A DNA stretch of 64,000 bases from Candidatus Azobacteroides sp. (lineage in GTDB: Bacteria; Bacteroidota; Bacteroidia; Bacteroidales; WRGA01). This document shows, in pieces, positions 35,714-46,952 of the stretch (positions within the stretch are counted from its first letter, which is position 1; every line of letters begins with the position of its first letter). The notes below the pieces were generated by a model. That model did no database searches. It worked only from the letters and a program-made list of their open reading frames with translations, and had not been told where the DNA came from. The stretch is taken from assembly GCA_021201815.1 (NCBI GenBank), contig JAJQEC010000080.1, forward strand, positions 1-64,000, in the 5' to 3' direction. The position numbers and the translations under genes are program-made.

Positions 35714-37819
35714 ATGAATTACAGTATTCGTATTTTATTGATATTCTCTTTTTTTATAACAGGACTATTTTTTACATTTTCACAGTCGACTTACCAGACC
35801 GTAACAGAAAATGGAAAAAGGTATATTCTTTATACAGTTCAACCAGCCGAAGGACTTTATTCTATATCCAGAAAGTTTAATGTCAGTCAGGATGAAATTA
35901 CAAATAGTAATCCTGAAATTTCCCAAGGCTTAAGGGTCGGACAAGAAATAAAGATTCCATTGTCGGGTAATAATGTTACTTCAGGCAACAATTCTTCTCT
36001 ACAACAAACCCATGTAGTAGCTCCCGGAGAAACTCTCTATTCTTTATCCAGGTTATACGATAAATCGGTAGATGAATTAATTAGTTTAAATCCGGAATTG
36101 CAAAACGGGCTAAAAGTCGGGCAAGAAATAAAAATTTCAACTTCTGCTTCCGATGCATCTACGCTGCCGACTTCTAACAGAACTCATACTGTGATTCCCG
36201 GAGAAACATTATATTCTTTGGCGAATGCATATGGAACTACAGTAGAGGAATTAATTCAATTAAATCCGCATGTAAAGGATGGATTGAAAACCGGGCAGGA
36301 AATCTATCTTCCCAGGGAAGGAAATGGATTTATTTATCATACGATTCAAGACAAAGAAACTCTTTTTTCAATCAGTAAAAAATATGAATTGTCTCAAGAA
36401 GATATTTTAACTGATAATCCGGGTTTATCAGCTTCTAATCTGAAAGTAGGAAGTGTTATAAGGCTAGATGCAGAGAAAATAAGACAAAAAAGAATAGAAA
36501 GGGAAGAGCGGGAACGGATCAATAATAGCTATTTTACATACATTGCAGAAAAGAAAGAAAAAGTAGAAGATGTTGCTGAAAGATTTAATGTTTCTGTCAA
36601 TGAATTAAAAAAAATAAATCCGAAGTTACCCAAAAAACTTTCTAAGGGAGATAAAATACTTATTCCTGCACCGAAAATACACCCTGTAAATACAAATCCG
36701 GTTGTTAATCAATTGCCATCCTTGAATGAAAAAGAACAAAATTCTATTCCGAAGATTGCAATCATGCTTCCTTTTTTGACAAATGTAGAAGGTAGGAAAG
36801 CGGAAAGAGACCGAATGGTGGAATATTACGAAGGTTTTCTGATGGCGTTAAATGAAGCTAAATTAAAAGGATTTTCAGTAAATCTGTATACCTATGATGT
36901 TCAAAATAACGAACAGCTTTTAAATTTGATAGGTAAACCAGAATTAAAAGAAATGAATTTGATTATAGGTCCGGCTTATGAAGAAGGAATTGATTTAATT
37001 TCCGAATTCTCACAAAATAACCACATTCCATTGGTAGTGCCGTTTACATCCAGAAATTCCAGTTATCAGACAAATCCTTATATTTATCAGATTAATGCTC
37101 CTCAAAGCTTTTTTCAATCAAAAGTGAGTGAAGTTTTTATTAAACAATATAAGAATTATCAAATTGTAATTTTAATAGCAGAAAATATTCCGGATGATAA
37201 ATCCGAGTTTATTCAAAATTTGACATCTGTTTTAGAGCAAGAAGGAATCCAATATAAAAAAGTAAGTATTTCAGGAAATAATACTTCTAATTTATTAAAT
37301 GCATTATCCTCTGAAAAGAAAAATGTAATTGTTCCGGCTTTTTCAACATCCGGAGCTCTGGAAAAAACTCTTCCTGGTATCCTGAAATTAAAAGAAGGTA
37401 ATCCCTCTAAGGATTTTATTTTATTCGGTTATCCGGAATGGCAAACCTATAATAAAAATATACGTTTGCGTTATTTACATCCTCTGGATTCCTATATTTT
37501 TTCTTCTTTTTATGCTAGTATGTCTTCTTTTGAAACAAATCAGTTCCGGACAAATTTTATGAAAGCTTATAGTAAAGATATTATTCCTACTTTTCCTAAA
37601 TTTGCTTTGTTAGGATATGATACAGGAAAATATTTTTTATCTGCTTTACAGAAATATGGTTTTAATTTTTATGAAAATTCAAATTCTCTGTATTCGCCGG
37701 GTTTACAAATGAATTTTAATTTTGAGAGAACTAATTATTGGAGTGGCTTTATTAATAAAAATATCTATTTTATTCATTTTGATAAAGAAAAAAATGTAAG
37801 TGCCACCAATTATCGTTAA
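35714..37819 (+). CDS. Five-LysM cell-wall protein with a periplasmic-binding-protein-like domain
   Basis: The 701-residue exported protein has a signal peptide (residues 1-24, ending TFSQS), then five LysM repeats at about 38-81, 99-141, 157-200, 207-252 and 272-318, each with the YxVxxGETLYSLS and NPxxxxGLKVGQEI pattern (the fifth more divergent). From about 345 to 650 it has a LivK-like type 1 receptor fold, starting PKIAIMLPFLTNVEGRKAER and containing MVEYYEGFLMAL and LIIGPAYEEGIDLISEF. LysM would hold it on peptidoglycan; the ligand of the receptor-like domain is unknown. A TTG five codons upstream is less likely than the ATG used. It precedes the PorT-like gene by 52 bases. Confidence 0.88.
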   Translation: MNYSIRILLIFSFFITGLFFTFSQSTYQTVTENGKRYILYTVQPAEGLYSISRKFNVSQDEITNSNPEISQGLRVGQEIKIPLSGNNVTSGNNSSLQQTHVVAPGETLYSLSRLYDKSVDELISLNPELQNGLKVGQEIKISTSASDASTLPTSNRTHTVIPGETLYSLANAYGTTVEELIQLNPHVKDGLKTGQEIYLPREGNGFIYHTIQDKETLFSISKKYELSQEDILTDNPGLSASNLKVGSVIRLDAEKIRQKRIEREERERINNSYFTYIAEKKEKVEDVAERFNVSVNELKKINPKLPKKLSKGDKILIPAPKIHPVNTNPVVNQLPSLNEKEQNSIPKIAIMLPFLTNVEGRKAERDRMVEYYEGFLMALNEAKLKGFSVNLYTYDVQNNEQLLNLIGKPELKEMNLIIGPAYEEGIDLISEFSQNNHIPLVVPFTSRNSSYQTNPYIYQINAPQSFFQSKVSEVFIKQYKNYQIVILIAENIPDDKSEFIQNLTSVLEQEGIQYKKVSISGNNTSNLLNALSSEKKNVIVPAFSTSGALEKTLPGILKLKEGNPSKDFILFGYPEWQTYNKNIRLRYLHPLDSYIFSSFYASMSSFETNQFRTNFMKAYSKDIIPTFPKFALLGYDTGKYFLSALQKYGFNFYENSNSLYSPGLQMNFNFERTNYWSGFINKNIYFIHFDKEKNVSATNYR

Positions 37820-37871
37820 AAAATAAGCTATTCTTTTTTGGAAAAGGAATACTTTATGGATTTTTCTTATT

Positions 37872-38552
37872 ATGAATAAAATAGTTAATATATTTTTTTT
37901 TCTACTTCTTTTTTGTTTTGCTTCTTTTGAATTAAAAGCGCAACGCTATTTTAAACCGGAACTTTCATTTGGTCCATTTGCCGGAGCTACTCTTTCTAAA
38001 GTTTCTTTTACTCCGACCGTGAAACAGGATTATTTTGTGAGTTATATTATCGGATTTAAATTCCGTTATATTTCTGAAAAGAATCTGGGCTTTCTGCTGG
38101 AACCAAGTTTTAGCAACTATGGTTGGAAAGAGAATTTTGCGGAATATACAGACCCGACTTTAGAATATTCCCGTAGGATATCTTATTTTGAGTTACCTTT
38201 TCTGACACATGTTTATTTTGGTGATAAGAAAAGGATATTCATTAATGCAGGTCCTGTTGCCAGAATTTTATTATCAGAAAAAGAAAGTATGAATTTTTCT
38301 TTGGAAAATGAATTACCTCCTACTACAAATGGCCGGGATGCATATGGAAATTCAATTGAGCATACATTTGATTATGGTATAAGTGCTGGTTTGGGATTTG
38401 AACTACAAACCAAAAAAGCAAATTTTTTACTGGAAGGGCGATATTATTTTGGTTTAGGAGATATATTTAATAATCATAAGCGTGATCCTTATTCTAAATC
38501 CGCCAACCAGAATATAATCATTACATTTAGTTATTTAATTCCCCGGAAATAA
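37872..38552 (+). CDS. porT: PorT-like outer-membrane beta-barrel protein
   Basis: This 226-residue protein has a signal peptide (cleavage after FELKAQ near 24) and eight or so amphipathic strands ending in an aromatic-rich terminus (IIITFSYLIPRK). Segments such as FGPFAGATLSKVSF, RRISYFELPFLTHVYFG, and YGISAGLGFELQT followed by LEGRYYFGLGDIFNN resemble PorT, an outer-membrane component needed for type IX secretion in Porphyromonas. Generic porin-family barrels share some of these traits, so the assignment is probable rather than certain. The presence of three proteins with T9SS sorting domains in this window supports it. Downstream of the LysM gene in one operon. Confidence 0.65.
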   Translation: MNKIVNIFFFLLLFCFASFELKAQRYFKPELSFGPFAGATLSKVSFTPTVKQDYFVSYIIGFKFRYISEKNLGFLLEPSFSNYGWKENFAEYTDPTLEYSRRISYFELPFLTHVYFGDKKRIFINAGPVARILLSEKESMNFSLENELPPTTNGRDAYGNSIEHTFDYGISAGLGFELQTKKANFLLEGRYYFGLGDIFNNHKRDPYSKSANQNIIITFSYLIPRK

Positions 38553-38706
38553 TTTGGTTTCTTTTCTTTTGGATCTTTTTAGTCCTACTCTTAATTTATT
38601 TACTTATCATATGTGGATGATTTTAGATAATATACTATTCAAGACCACAAAAGATAATTCCTGTAGCTAGTAAATTCTTTCTCTGAGAAAAGACAATAGA
38701 TTGAAT

Positions 38707-39801
38707 TTATTCTTTTTCAAGTAGGTTGTAGATCTTTTTCTGAAGGTTGTCTCTCATCAGATTAATAGCTGCAATATTCCCTCTTTTATCAATTAGAATA
38801 CATACGGGTAGTGAATTTACAGGATACGCTTTTATTCCTTCTTTTTTATTATCTATTAGTTGGATTAAGTTAGAATCGAATTTTTTTGTATTTTCCGACC
38901 ATAACTTTTTGTCAGTATCTGTGGCAATAGCAATGAAAGTTATATTATCTGACTCTTCTTCATACTGAACTAATGTTTCAGAAATTATTTCTTTGGAAAT
39001 ATCAGACCACGGGGCCCAGAAAAAAAGTAATGTTATTTTTTTTCTATCAATATAAGTGGATAAATTGTTTTCTTTATTTGAGGAATCTTGTATTTTGATA
39101 TCTTTATAAAATGTACCATATAATTTTTTGAATTCTTCTATTTGATTAATAACATTTTGAATTTCTGGTAATGACTTAAAATCAGGGGAAGAGGAATTGA
39201 TAATTTTTTCCTGTTCCATTACATCAAAATATGCTAAGTGTTTTTTAAATAAGTATTCTCCCAGTGAATTCTGTATATTTTTTTTGATGAATGAAAAAAT
39301 ATACCTATTTGTATTTTGATTTATTTTGTTTATCTGTTGTTGTTTTATTATTTTTTGTTCTTCCGGAAACAATAATAAACTGTCTTGTATTTTTTGTTTT
39401 TCTATATAATAGTTTTCCAGAATAGAAAGAAATTGTTGTAAAGAATCGTTTAAAGAAGTTCCGGATATATGACTTTGAGAGTCATTTATCTTTATGTTTA
39501 TTATTCCTGTCTCCGGAACAAATAAAACTTCTCTGAAATCCGGAAAATAAAGAGATAAAATATCTAAAGAATCATTTTGTATTTTAAATTCAAAATTTTC
39601 ATTCAGTATAATGGTGGAATCTATTTTTTCCCAGTCTGATGAAAGGTTGTTTTCTTTCATCAGATAAATAACTTCTCCGTTCCATTCCGGAATTTCAATT
39701 ATCCCTTTTATTACTGAAGATTCATTATTTGTGTCAGATTGATTACAGCCTGAGAAATGAAGAAAAATAAAAAGAATAAATAATAAATATATTTTATTCA
39801 T
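38707..39801 (-). CDS. Thioredoxin-fold (TlpA-like) lipoprotein lacking the CxxC active site
   Basis: The 364-residue protein starts with a lipoprotein signal, MNKIYLLFILFIFLHFSGC (Cys19), followed by a DUF4369-like beta domain (about 30-125), a helical linker, and a C-terminal TlpA/AhpC-like thioredoxin domain (about 225-364). Where redox-active homologues read WAxWCxxC it has FFWAPWSDIS, so both cysteines are replaced by serine; the cis-proline loop YPVNSLPVCILID is kept. It is probably not an oxidoreductase. The start at 39801 is chosen for its lipobox; a longer in-frame start at 39900 would overlap icd. Sits 43 bases after icd. Confidence 0.82.
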   Translation of the reverse strand: MNKIYLLFILFIFLHFSGCNQSDTNNESSVIKGIIEIPEWNGEVIYLMKENNLSSDWEKIDSTIILNENFEFKIQNDSLDILSLYFPDFREVLFVPETGIINIKINDSQSHISGTSLNDSLQQFLSILENYYIEKQKIQDSLLLFPEEQKIIKQQQINKINQNTNRYIFSFIKKNIQNSLGEYLFKKHLAYFDVMEQEKIINSSSPDFKSLPEIQNVINQIEEFKKLYGTFYKDIKIQDSSNKENNLSTYIDRKKITLLFFWAPWSDISKEIISETLVQYEEESDNITFIAIATDTDKKLWSENTKKFDSNLIQLIDNKKEGIKAYPVNSLPVCILIDKRGNIAAINLMRDNLQKKIYNLLEKE

Positions 39802-39844
39802 TGATGGTAAGAATATATAATAAATTCCATAATAAAATCTATCA

Positions 39845-41029
39845 TCATAAATTATTAACCAATGCTTGGGTAAATTCTGTTGTGGAAAGAGAAATTCCAT
39901 TATCCATGAATCGGGCTAAATCTGTAGTGGCTTTTTTTTGTTGAAATGTTTTTTCGATTGCTTCTTCAATTTTTTTCGATGCTTCTTTCCATCCTAAATA
40001 TTCTAACATCATCGTTGCCGAAAGAAGAAGTGAACATGGGTTAGCCATATTCTTACCGGCGATATCAGGTGCTGTACCATGTGTTGCTTCAAAAATAGCA
40101 TGTCCTGTTAAATAATTAATATTTGCTCCGGGTGCAATACCAATTCCCCCCACCATAGCTGCTAATTGATCGGAAATATAATCTCCATTTAAATTTAAAG
40201 TAGCAATTACACTGTAATTTTCCGGTTTGAGAAGAGTATTTTGTAAAAATGCATCTGCAATGCAATCATCGAGTACGAGCTTTCCTTCTTCCAATTCTTT
40301 TTTATATTCCCTTTCAGCCAAAGCATACCCCCATTTTTTGAATCCTCCTTCTGTAAATTTCATTATGTTTCCTTTATGAACTAAAGTCACTTTTGGAAGT
40401 TTATTTTTTAATGCATATTCAATAGCAGAACGAATTAATCTTTCAGAACCTTCTTTGGAAACGGGTTTAATACCAAAAGAAGAAGTTTCAGGGAAACGGA
40501 CTTTTTTTGTGCCCATTTCCTTTGAAAGGAACTGATAAAATTTGACTGCTTCCGGAGTACCTTCCTCCCACTCTATTCCGGCATAAATATCTTCTGTATT
40601 TTCTCTGAAAATAATCATGTCAACTTTCTCCGGATACTTAACAGGGGATTCTACACCAGAGAACCATCTGACGGGCCTTACACAGGCATATAGATCCAAT
40701 TCCTGACGAAGAGTTACATTCAGAGAACGAATGCCCTCTCCTACAGGTGTTGTCAAGGGACCTTTTATGCCTACCAGATAATCTTTAAAAGCATTCATTG
40801 TTTCTTCCGGAAGCCAGGTACCGGTCTGATCATACGCTTTCTCTCCTGCTAATAATTCTTTCCATTGAATTTTTCTTTTACCGCAATAAAGCATTTCTAT
40901 AGTTTTATCAACTACAGTTTGAGTGGCTTGAAAAATTTCTTTACCAATGCCATCACCTTCGATATAAGGTATTACCGGATAATCAGGAACAATTAGTTTA
41001 TTATTTTTTATAGTTATTTTGTGATCCAT
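39845..41029 (-). CDS. icd: NADP-dependent isocitrate dehydrogenase
   Basis: The 394-residue protein resembles bacterial-type homodimeric isocitrate dehydrogenase, which makes 2-oxoglutarate. Visible motifs are [20 protein letters not shown] near 18, the substrate loop [17 protein letters not shown] near 107-123, the [14 protein letters not shown] motif near 140 and the nucleotide-site [14 protein letters not shown] near 318-331. Length is slightly below that of E. coli Icd (416). Shares an operon with aconitase (50-base gap) under the promoter at 43400-43430. Citrate synthase, the usual third member in Bacteroidales, is not adjacent. Confidence 0.94.
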   Translation of the reverse strand: MDHKITIKNNKLIVPDYPVIPYIEGDGIGKEIFQATQTVVDKTIEMLYCGKRKIQWKELLAGEKAYDQTGTWLPEETMNAFKDYLVGIKGPLTTPVGEGIRSLNVTLRQELDLYACVRPVRWFSGVESPVKYPEKVDMIIFRENTEDIYAGIEWEEGTPEAVKFYQFLSKEMGTKKVRFPETSSFGIKPVSKEGSERLIRSAIEYALKNKLPKVTLVHKGNIMKFTEGGFKKWGYALAEREYKKELEEGKLVLDDCIADAFLQNTLLKPENYSVIATLNLNGDYISDQLAAMVGGIGIAPGANINYLTGHAIFEATHGTAPDIAGKNMANPCSLLLSATMMLEYLGWKEASKKIEEAIEKTFQQKKATTDLARFMDNGISLSTTEFTQALVNNL

Positions 41030-41079
41030 ATTTTTATTATCTATTGAAAAAGATTTTTAATTTCATTCCTGACATCCAA

Positions 41080-43353
41080 TTAATTGCTTTGGTCTACTTT
41101 TTTTATATAATTTAAGGCGCTTCCTGCTTTAAACCATTCTATTTGTGTTTCATTATATGAATGAAGTACGTCAAAAGTTTCCCAAGTTCCGTCAGAATGT
41201 TGTAGGAGGGCTTTTAAAGGCTGATTCGGAGTAAAAGAAGAAAGTCCGAGAATGCTTATTTTATCATCTTCACGAATTTTATGGTAATCATTTTTGTCTG
41301 CAAAAGTAATTGCCAGCATTCCCTGTTTTTTTAAATTTGTTTCATGGATGCGGGCAAAGGACTTAACCAGTATAGCCTTAACATTCATGAAGCGGGGTTC
41401 CATGGCAGCATGTTCACGGGACGAACCTTCTCCATAGTTTTCTTCTGCTACTACAATGGAACCAATTCCCTGAGTTTTGTAATATTTTGCTAATTCTGAA
41501 ACTTTTTGGTATATTCTTTCTTGAGGATTTAATATGGTATCTGTTTTATTATTAAAAGCATTTACTGCTCCCATAAGCATATTCCCGGAAATGTTTTCCA
41601 AATGTCCCCGGAATTTTAACCAGGGACCTGCCATGGAAATATGATCTGTTGTACATTTACCTTTTGCTTTTATTAATAATGAAAGCTCCATCTTATCTTC
41701 TTTATCCCAGGCAGGAAAAGGAGTTAACAATTGAAGCCGCTCTGAATCAGAATTGATTTTTACCTGAATATTTTCCGGATATTTATCGGGAGCAATATAT
41801 CCATTTTCTTTTGTTTCATATCCCAGAGGTGGGATTTCATAGCCTTTAGGCTCTTTTATTTTTATATTTTCCCCTTTTTGATTAATTAAAGTATCTACTA
41901 ACGGATTAAAACAGAGATCCCCTGCTATTGTTAAGGCCATTACAATCTCCGGAGATGCAACAAACCCATGAGTATTAGGATTTCCGTCATTGCGTTTGGC
42001 AAAATTCCGGTTAAAAGAGGTAATAATGGAATTACGACGGTCCGGGTTATCTGTATTTCGTATCCATTGGCCGATACATGGCCCGCAAGCATTTGCCATA
42101 ATGGTTCCACCAATATCTTCAAAATCTTTCAATATACCATCTCTCTCTGCTGTGTAACGAACTTTTTCTGACCCAGGATTGATAATAAGTTCTGCTTTTG
42201 CTTTTAGATTATCATTTTTTGCCTGGTGTGCAATGGATGCAGCCCGACTTAAGTCTTCATAGGAAGAATTTGTGCAGGACCCTATGAGTCCGACTTCCAT
42301 TTTACTCGGATAATTTTTTTCCTGAACTATTTTTCCGAATTCTGAAATCGGATAAGCGGCATCAGGAGTGAAGGGACCGTTAATGTATGGTTCAAGCTTA
42401 TTCAAATCAATTTCGATGATTTTATCATAATATTTTTCAGGATTTTCAAGAACTTCCGGATCTGCTACCAGACATGCTTTGTTTTCAGAAGCAAGTTCTG
42501 CAATTTCTAACCGGTCTGTAGCTGACAGATAATCAAACATTTTGTTATCAAAAGGAAAAACAGATGTCGTGGCACCTACTTCTGCTCCCATGTTACAGAT
42601 AGTTGCTTTTCCTGTTGCAGAAATAGTATCGGTTCCTTCTCCGAAATATTCTATAATAGAATTTGTACCTCCTTTGACCGTAAGAATTCCTGCCAGTTTT
42701 AGAATAACATCTTTAGGAGAAGCCCAGCCATTCATTCTTCCGGTAAGCTTTACTCCTATGATATGAGGCATTTTTAGTTCCCAGGGTAAACCGGCCATCA
42801 CATCCATGGCATCGGCTCCGCCTACTCCAATTGCAAGCATTCCCAGCCCTCCGGCGTTGGGAGTATGAGAATCCGTACCAATCATCATTCCTCCGGGAAA
42901 AGCATAGTTTTCCAGTAATACCTGGTGGATAATTCCGGCACCTGGTTTCCAAAAACCAATACCATATTTACTGGAAACAGACTGAAGAAAGTCATATACT
43001 TCTTTATTTGTTATTTCAGCCTCTTTTAAATCTTCACGAGCATTCTTTCGTGCAAGAATTAAATGGTCACAGTGAACAGTCGAGGGAACCGCAGTTCTTT
43101 TTTTCCCTGCTGTCATAAACTGTAAAAGAGCCATTTGAGCAGTTGCATCCTGCATAGCTACCCGGTCCGGAGAAAAGTTAACATAATCTTTTCCTCTACT
43201 ATAAGATTTTAACAGGCTATCTTTAGAAAGATGTGTGTATAGAATTTTTTCTGTAAGTGTTAAAGGTCGTTGCAGTACTTCTTTTATTTTATTATGTTTC
43301 TGAGAATAAGTTTTATATACTTCTCTGATCATTTCAATATCAAAAATCTTCAT
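41080..43353 (-). CDS. acnA: Aconitate hydratase (mitochondrial-type)
   Basis: At 757 residues this is the monomeric aconitase of the mitochondrial-like clade found in Bacteroidota, interconverting citrate and isocitrate. The iron-sulfur ligands are expected in the [13 protein letters not shown] motif near 358 and the [11 protein letters not shown] motif near 423-432. The TVHCDH motif near 93, [14 protein letters not shown] near 155-170 and the C-terminal swivel [18 protein letters not shown] near 638-655 are present. First gene of the acn-icd operon, preceded by a promoter with both elements. Confidence 0.94.
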   Translation of the reverse strand: MKIFDIEMIREVYKTYSQKHNKIKEVLQRPLTLTEKILYTHLSKDSLLKSYSRGKDYVNFSPDRVAMQDATAQMALLQFMTAGKKRTAVPSTVHCDHLILARKNAREDLKEAEITNKEVYDFLQSVSSKYGIGFWKPGAGIIHQVLLENYAFPGGMMIGTDSHTPNAGGLGMLAIGVGGADAMDVMAGLPWELKMPHIIGVKLTGRMNGWASPKDVILKLAGILTVKGGTNSIIEYFGEGTDTISATGKATICNMGAEVGATTSVFPFDNKMFDYLSATDRLEIAELASENKACLVADPEVLENPEKYYDKIIEIDLNKLEPYINGPFTPDAAYPISEFGKIVQEKNYPSKMEVGLIGSCTNSSYEDLSRAASIAHQAKNDNLKAKAELIINPGSEKVRYTAERDGILKDFEDIGGTIMANACGPCIGQWIRNTDNPDRRNSIITSFNRNFAKRNDGNPNTHGFVASPEIVMALTIAGDLCFNPLVDTLINQKGENIKIKEPKGYEIPPLGYETKENGYIAPDKYPENIQVKINSDSERLQLLTPFPAWDKEDKMELSLLIKAKGKCTTDHISMAGPWLKFRGHLENISGNMLMGAVNAFNNKTDTILNPQERIYQKVSELAKYYKTQGIGSIVVAEENYGEGSSREHAAMEPRFMNVKAILVKSFARIHETNLKKQGMLAITFADKNDYHKIREDDKISILGLSSFTPNQPLKALLQHSDGTWETFDVLHSYNETQIEWFKAGSALNYIKKVDQSN

Positions 43354-43399
43354 ATATTTTATTTAAATTATCCGGATAAAGTCAAATCTTTTCCTTAAA

Positions 43400-43430
43400 C
43401 AAAGGTAGAAGTTTTTGAGAAGAAATGCAA
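43400..43430 (-). promoter_or_regulatory. Promoter of the acn-icd operon
   Basis: On the minus strand TTG (43430-43428) and TACCTTTG (43407-43400) are separated by 20 bases, matching both elements and the spacing of Bacteroidota primary-sigma promoters. Start of transcription is expected near 43393, about 40 bases before the aconitase ATG. Confidence 0.65.
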
Positions 43431-43530
43431 TCATTTTTTCTTACTTGATAAATATACTACTATTTATCAAATCCCAAAAAATTAAAGTTTACATACCAAT
43501 TTTCTTATGAATAAAAATTATTAATAGAAT

Positions 43531-46426
43531 TTATTTTTTTATGATTTTAAAAGTTTCATCTTCAATCATTACAAAAAATATACCTTTTGAACAAGTGGAT
43601 ACTGGAACATATTCTACATCAGTAGTGCAAAAATGATTAAGTACGGTTTTACCGGTAAAATCAAAAATTCTGATATTTTTATATTCTGCATTTTCGATTA
43701 TAAAATAATCTTTTACTGTAGTAGGATAAATTTTAAAATTGTTTTTCTTTTCGCTAAATTCACTATCATTACTATTAGGAGCATTGAAAGTGGGTGCCTG
43801 AATTACCCATTTTTCACTTCCATCAGGTATGCGGGAATAACTCATATTCTTTTCTAAGGCAGGAAAAGTTACTTTATCGATTTCCTCTATTTTATTTTCT
43901 TCATTTTTCCGGGAAAGAATAAGCGTTTCTCCGGCTTTACTGAGAGAAAAATTAAGATGTAATGGCCCTTTATAAGGTTGTTTATCTGCCCATAATATAA
44001 TTCTTCCTTTGGCTGGAATAACCGTTTTTTCCGGATAATTGTCCGGAAATTGATACAGTGTCGGTCTTGAAGGAGTATCGCTAATATACCAGCCTGCTAT
44101 ATCTACATCAAATAGTTCATCATTATATAATTCTATATAATCATTTGTATCCCCATATTCATCCTTAAACATATTATTTCTCGAAACAACCTCATTAATG
44201 TATATATCAGGTTTATCCATGGGAATAGCCGGTTGGTCTTCTTTATAAATAGCATTTAATGAAATATGGGTAGAAAGATTTATTTGAAGTTCAGCATCAG
44301 TAATAATTTCTTTTTTATTATCTGCAGCGAAAGAGAATTCCCAATGTTTAAAAGTATAACCTCTTACAGGAGCTGCTTTTAGAATAACTTTTTCATTATT
44401 AAAGTATTTAATAGAAATATCATTATGTAGGATGTTTTCAGAAAAGAAGAAGAGGGAGGGATTTTTAATATTGGATTTTAAAGAAATATTTTTAATAGAT
44501 GCGGAATTAAAAAAATAGTCAGAAATAAATGTCAGCATTTTATTAGGACGTTTTTGAGAGAATTCTTTCATGAGTGCCAGATCATAGTTCCATTCTCTTT
44601 CACTTCCACATTTATTTTTATGAAAAATAATTTCTTGAGATATTTTAGAAGAGATACTATCCATGATATGTCCTACTCTTTTTATTTCAAAAGTTGAAGA
44701 TAAGTGAATACAGAATTGATGAATAAATCTTTCCTTAAACTCATTATTTAATATTAATCTTCTAAAAATAAGAATGCTCCATTCTTCCGCCTCTTCTAAT
44801 ACATAACGCAATGTATTATGTTGGCCGACCCCATTATCGAAAAGATTATAACCATAATCTGTATCATATAATAACCAACGCCATTTTCCATTTTGTTTTT
44901 TCTTCCAAACTTTAAAATTATTATGCGGCCAGTCTCTGTTTTCATAATATATCTCTGCTATCATGTAATGGATATAACTGTCAATATCTATTTTTTCTTT
45001 AACTTGTTGATATATTTCATGATTTGTAATATCATTATTTTTAACGAAGTTTGTTAATTCAATAAATTCTGGATGGGTAATTATTTCTTCTGTCTTTAAA
45101 AGATAAAATTCTTCTTCATCTAACCCGTAATTTGTATATAAATAATCTTTATTAGTTCTTTCTCTTAAATTCTGAATTCCATAATATTCTCCGTTTATAA
45201 AGCATATAGCTGGTTTGTATGCCTGATAATCAATATTCATTTGATCTATAATCAATGATTGCATAAATCCATCACGCATCATGGAATAATAAAAATCATT
45301 ACCTGAATTTCGAAATAAGATATCTTTATATTTTTTATTTGGTTTCACTTCTGAAAAAATATCATATCGAAGCCGATTGTCACCGAATTTTTTTCTGGGA
45401 GATATTTTTAATGATTTCAGAGGGTTCTTACGAGAGCACCCGCCGGAAATAGAGATATCTAATTCTTGATTCAGACAACTTATTCCTTCGGTATCAAAAA
45501 GTTCAAAATTTACAGGACGATTCCATGATTGGTTCCAGTTTACAGGCTCTGTTTCACAATTGCCCTCTATCCCATTAATCCCTTTAGTATATATTCCAAT
45601 CATATCATCAAATAGATTTTTTTCATCTGTGATGATAGAAACAACTGGTAAATCAAATTCCCGTTCATTTATAAAATAAGTGGCAGAAGTAATCTCACTG
45701 GGTAATTTATTTTCAGAAAAAGCTATTGCTCTTACACAAGTTGTTTCGGTGAGAAGGATTCCATCTTTATTGGTATATTTTTTAGAATTCGGAGTTGGTT
45801 CACTTCCGTCCAACGTATAATGGATTGCGTCTGAAGAAAAAATGGAAATAATTTTAAGTATTTAATTGCCGGTATAGAAACCACCCGGTAATTCAAAAAT
45901 AGGTTTTTCACAACTTTCTTTTGCGAACCTTTTATTATTATTACTTTTTCCGGGACTATATTCTGAAAAGAAAACCCACTCGTTTCCTCCGTCTGTTTTT
46001 CTTCCATATGAAACATTTCGGAATTGAGCAGGATAAGTTATCTGATCAATAATTTCTTTTTTATTGTTCATCAAGTATAGACTACCTCCTTCCGGGGACA
46101 GTTTAAAATTTGCATGGCCGGTGATTTCATCTCTTTCAAACCAAAGGATGCCATACCCGAAGGGAGCTATCTGCTGAGAGAAGGGTTTCCATTTTGTAGG
46201 TTCTTCCGGATTATCCGTGAAATAAAAATCTTCTATGTCATAAATATCAGAAGATGAATTATAAACTTCTACCCACATACTATAATTAAAAGAATCATCC
46301 ATTACTGCCGAAACATTCTTCGGCATAATTTCATTTATTCTTAATTGACTTAATAGTGAGGGAAAAATAAAGCCATAAAAAAATAAGGATACAAAAAAAT
46401 CTTCTCACAACAAAAACCGGATACAT
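43531..46426 (-). pseudogene. Lamin-tail / CotH-kinase surface protein with T9SS sorting domain, interrupted
   Basis: The parts of one gene lie in order on the minus strand. ATG at 46426 opens MYPVFVVRRFF, which continues as a signal peptide (FYGFIFPSLLSQLRINEIM) only after a one-base shift in a seven-T run (minus strand). A lamin-tail domain follows to FELPGGFYTGN, where TAA at 45864-45862 interrupts the frame. The same frame goes on without a shift through a chitobiase-like segment (IHYTLDGSEPTP), a CotH kinase domain (FRNSGNDFYYSMMRDGFMQS, NGKWRWLLYDTDYGYN), a second lamin-tail domain and a type A T9SS sorting domain ending GIFFVMIEDETFKIIKK. Intact length would be near 960 residues. Likely a pseudogene or affected by sequence errors; the 3' part may still be intact but lacks export signals. 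Confidence 0.8.
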
Positions 46427-46952
46427 GATACTTCAACATTGAGTAAACTTGCTAATCAATGGAATTGCAAATATATAATATACTTTGAGAACAATAATAT
46501 AATTAACCATTTTTTGATTAATAATTTTTTTCTCCATTTCGTTTTATGGTATTCTATTACTGTATAAATTCGGGTACTGTATTATTTCACTACGCATCTT
46601 TAATTTTAGCAGATAGAAGATTTGCTCTGCCAATAAATCTTGTACGTACAAAAAGAAATTAGTTGCATAATATTTACCTTTTGTTTATTTTTTTATTATC
46701 TATAGCTTTAATTAAATTTAAATTTGTTTTCATTTTAAATTTATTTTTCCTTAATGGATTTGTCAGTTATCTTCTCTATTATTTTTATTTTTTACATAAT
46801 TACTTATAGTTATTTATAAAAGCTTTGATTTTAAGACTTTTATTTTCTATTATCCTCCTTATTCTGTTAAATAAGCAAAACAAAAAAACAATAAAATAAA
46901 TTGGATGTTTTATCTATGTATTTAAGTAAATATTAAAAATTATACTTATATT
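46427..46952. other. AT-rich intergenic region before the first giant surface gene
   Basis: About 525 bases, very AT-rich, lying between divergent surface-protein genes. TATCTATG at 46911-46918 is one mismatch from the -7 consensus. No gene or RNA recognised. Confidence 0.4.

Noticed and set aside
39802-39900. Longer TlpA-like protein overlapping icd
   Set aside because: The lipoprotein signal starts at 39801; the extension overlaps the icd gene and has no signal-peptide character.
45862-45864. Stop-codon readthrough or recoding of TAA
   Set aside because: No known readthrough context or structure is visible, and the same gene carries a second lesion, so loss of function or error is more likely.
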